Source: Arsenicicoccus bolidensis DSM 15745
Lineage (GTDB): Bacteria > Actinomycetota > Actinomycetes > Actinomycetales > Dermatophilaceae
Assembly (NCBI RefSeq): GCF_000426385.1
Contig: NZ_AUFG01000014.1
Coordinates: forward strand, 1-64,000
Length of the DNA: 64,000 nucleotides
Direction of reading: 5' to 3'
Positions 62,782 through 64,000 of the stretch are shown in pieces. Position 1 is the stretch's first letter; each line of letters starts with the position of its first letter. Under the pieces are notes generated by a model. That model was not told the DNA's origin, made no database searches, and saw nothing but the letters and a program-made list of their open reading frames with translations. The position numbers were made by a program, and so were the translations under genes.

Positions 62782-64000
62782 ACGGTGCTCCCTCCGAGCC
62801 GGCGCACCGCCTCGGCGAAGGCGTCGCCGCGGGCACCGTAGTTGTCGAACATGTCCATGGAGGCGGCCGCCGGTGCGAGGAGCACCACGTCGCCCGGCTG
62901 GGCCAGGGTGGTGGCCTCGCGGACGACGCGTGCCATGGCACCAGTGTCGGTGCTGTCCACGTCGACCACGGGCACATCGGGCGCGTGTCGAGCCAGGGCC
63001 TCGGCGATGCGGGCCCGGTCGCGCCCCATCAGCACGACGCCGGCCAGCCGGTCGGCCCGGGAGCGGACCAGGTCCTCGACGTCGGCGCCCTTCAGCAGCC
63101 CGCCGGCGATCCACACGACGCGCCGGAAGGCGGCCAGGGAGGCCGCCGCCGCGTGCGGGTTGGTGGCCTTGGAGTCGTCGACGTAGCGGACGCCGTCCAC
63201 CGTCGCGACCTCGGCGATGCGGTGCGCCTCGGGCCGGTAGGCGCGCAGCCCGTCGCGCACGGCCATGGGACCGACGCCGAAGGCGCGGGCGAGCGCCGCC
63301 GCCGCGAGGGCGTTGGCGACGTAGTGCGGAGCGACGTCGGGCGCGTCCCCCTGCAGGTCCGCCAGGGTGCCGAGCTCGGCCGCGCTGGAGTGGCGCTGCT
63401 CGACGAACGCGCGGTCGGCGAGGACGTCGTCGACCAGGCCCACCATGCCGGGGGCGGGGACGCCGATGGTGAAGCCCACCGCCCGGCACCCCTCGACGAC
63501 CTCGGCCTCCATCACCAGCAGCTCGGTCTGGGGGTCCTGCACGTTGTAGACGCAGGCCACCTGGGTGTTGTCGTAGACGCTGCCCTTGGCGCGGAGGTAG
63601 TCGTCGTAGGACCCGTGCCAGTCGAGGTGGTCGGGGGCGACGTTGAGGCAGGCGGAGGCCAGGGGCGACAGGGAGCGCTGCCAGTGCAGCTGGAAGGAGC
63701 TGAGCTCGACCGCGACGACGTCGTAGGGGGTCGGGTCCAGCATCACTTCCATGATCGGCGTCCCGACGTTGCCGGCGGCGACCGCCCGCGCGCCGGAGTG
63801 CCTCAGGATCGACTCGAGCATCGTCACCGTCGTGGTCTTGCCGTTGGTGCCGGTGACCACGAGCCACGGCGCCGCACCCTCGCGGGGGCGCATGCGCCAG
63901 GCCAGCTCGACCTCGCCCCACACGGGGATGCCGGCCTCGGCGGCCCGCACGAGCAGGGGGTTGTGCGGCGGCACGCCCGGCGAGGTCACGACCAGCTCGG
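62778..64000 (-). CDS. murD: UDP-N-acetylmuramoylalanine--D-glutamate ligase (5' end outside the window)
   Basis: Adds D-Glu to UDP-MurNAc-L-Ala. The reading frame is open to the right edge; the first visible residues correspond to the ELVVTSPGVPP strand of MurD, so about 70-100 N-terminal codons are missing. Visible motifs are the P-loop VVTGTNGKTTTVTMLES, NVAPDHLDWHGSYDDYLRAK and VDDSKATNPHAA. It heads the chain murD-ftsW-murG-murC-ftsQ. Confidence 0.96.
   Translation of the reverse strand, partial: ELVVTSPGVPPHNPLLVRAAEAGIPVWGEVELAWRMRPREGAAPWLVVTGTNGKTTTVTMLESILRHSGARAVAAGNVGTPIMEVMLDPTPYDVVAVELSSFQLHWQRSLSPLASACLNVAPDHLDWHGSYDDYLRAKGSVYDNTQVACVYNVQDPQTELLVMEAEVVEGCRAVGFTIGVPAPGMVGLVDDVLADRAFVEQRHSSAAELGTLADLQGDAPDVAPHYVANALAAAALARAFGVGPMAVRDGLRAYRPEAHRIAEVATVDGVRYVDDSKATNPHAAAASLAAFRRVVWIAGGLLKGADVEDLVRSRADRLAGVVLMGRDRARIAEALARHAPDVPVVDVDSTDTGAMARVVREATTLAQPGDVVLLAPAAASMDMFDNYGARGDAFAEAVRRLGGSTV

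Overview
The window is high-GC bacterial chromosome, very probably from an actinobacterium of the order Micrococcales, in or near Intrasporangiaceae/Dermatophilaceae. The evidence is the 16S rRNA 5' end at the left edge, Wag31-type DivIVA, SepF, a PriA-type HisA, the murD-ftsW-murG-murC-ftsQ-ftsZ order, and frequent GTG starts with 4-bp start/stop overlaps. The genus cannot be assigned from this sequence alone. I see no prophage, insertion sequence, CRISPR array or tRNA gene.

Layout: (1) 1-640, the 5' end of an rRNA operon and its leader. (2) 638-9606, tyrS, an acetyltransferase, mpg, and the arginine cluster argC-J-B-D-R-H, which lacks argF and argG. (3) 9721-17823, an SDR oxidoreductase, pheS-pheT, an orphan histidine kinase, a SpoU-type RNA methyltransferase, and rplT-rpmI-infC; infC appears to start at AUC. 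(4) 18274-27014, an accessory block: phosphoketolase, an aromatic-acid-type MFS transporter with a divergent IclR regulator, a pentapeptide-repeat protein, a SRPBCC-TetR-amidohydrolase operon with two identical palindromic operators, and a CysE-like acyltransferase. (5) 27104-35705, hisD-C-B-orf-H, two inserted genes (FAD monooxygenase and class V aminotransferase-like), then priA and sseB. (6) 35768-47312, assorted genes: CPBP protease, FetB-like permease, TOPRIM protein, a gene remnant, a VOC protein, a SPFH protein with a ribbon-helix-helix partner, AroE-like, oligopeptidase B, an Ldh/malate-type dehydrogenase, a tandem GNAT and a GrpB-NUDIX fusion. (7) 47315-64000, dnaE, rluD, lspA, a DksA/TraR protein, divIVA, yggT, sepF, yggS, pgeF, ftsZ, ftsQ, murC, murG, ftsW and murD (cut by the window edge).

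Most genes are on the minus strand and form tightly packed, often translationally coupled operons for amino-acid synthesis, translation and cell division. Plus-strand genes are concentrated in the accessory blocks. Regulation readable from the sequence includes an attenuator-like hairpin in the infC leader, a likely leaderless argC promoter overlapped by ArgR-like palindromes, a symmetric divergent hisD/CPBP promoter pair around a 12-bp palindrome, and the duplicated GCTAACGCCGTTAGC operator. No single large unknown system stands out. The most interesting items are these regulatory arrangements, the fusion protein, the SPFH-RHH pair and a polar GGCATAC motif that recurs through the window.
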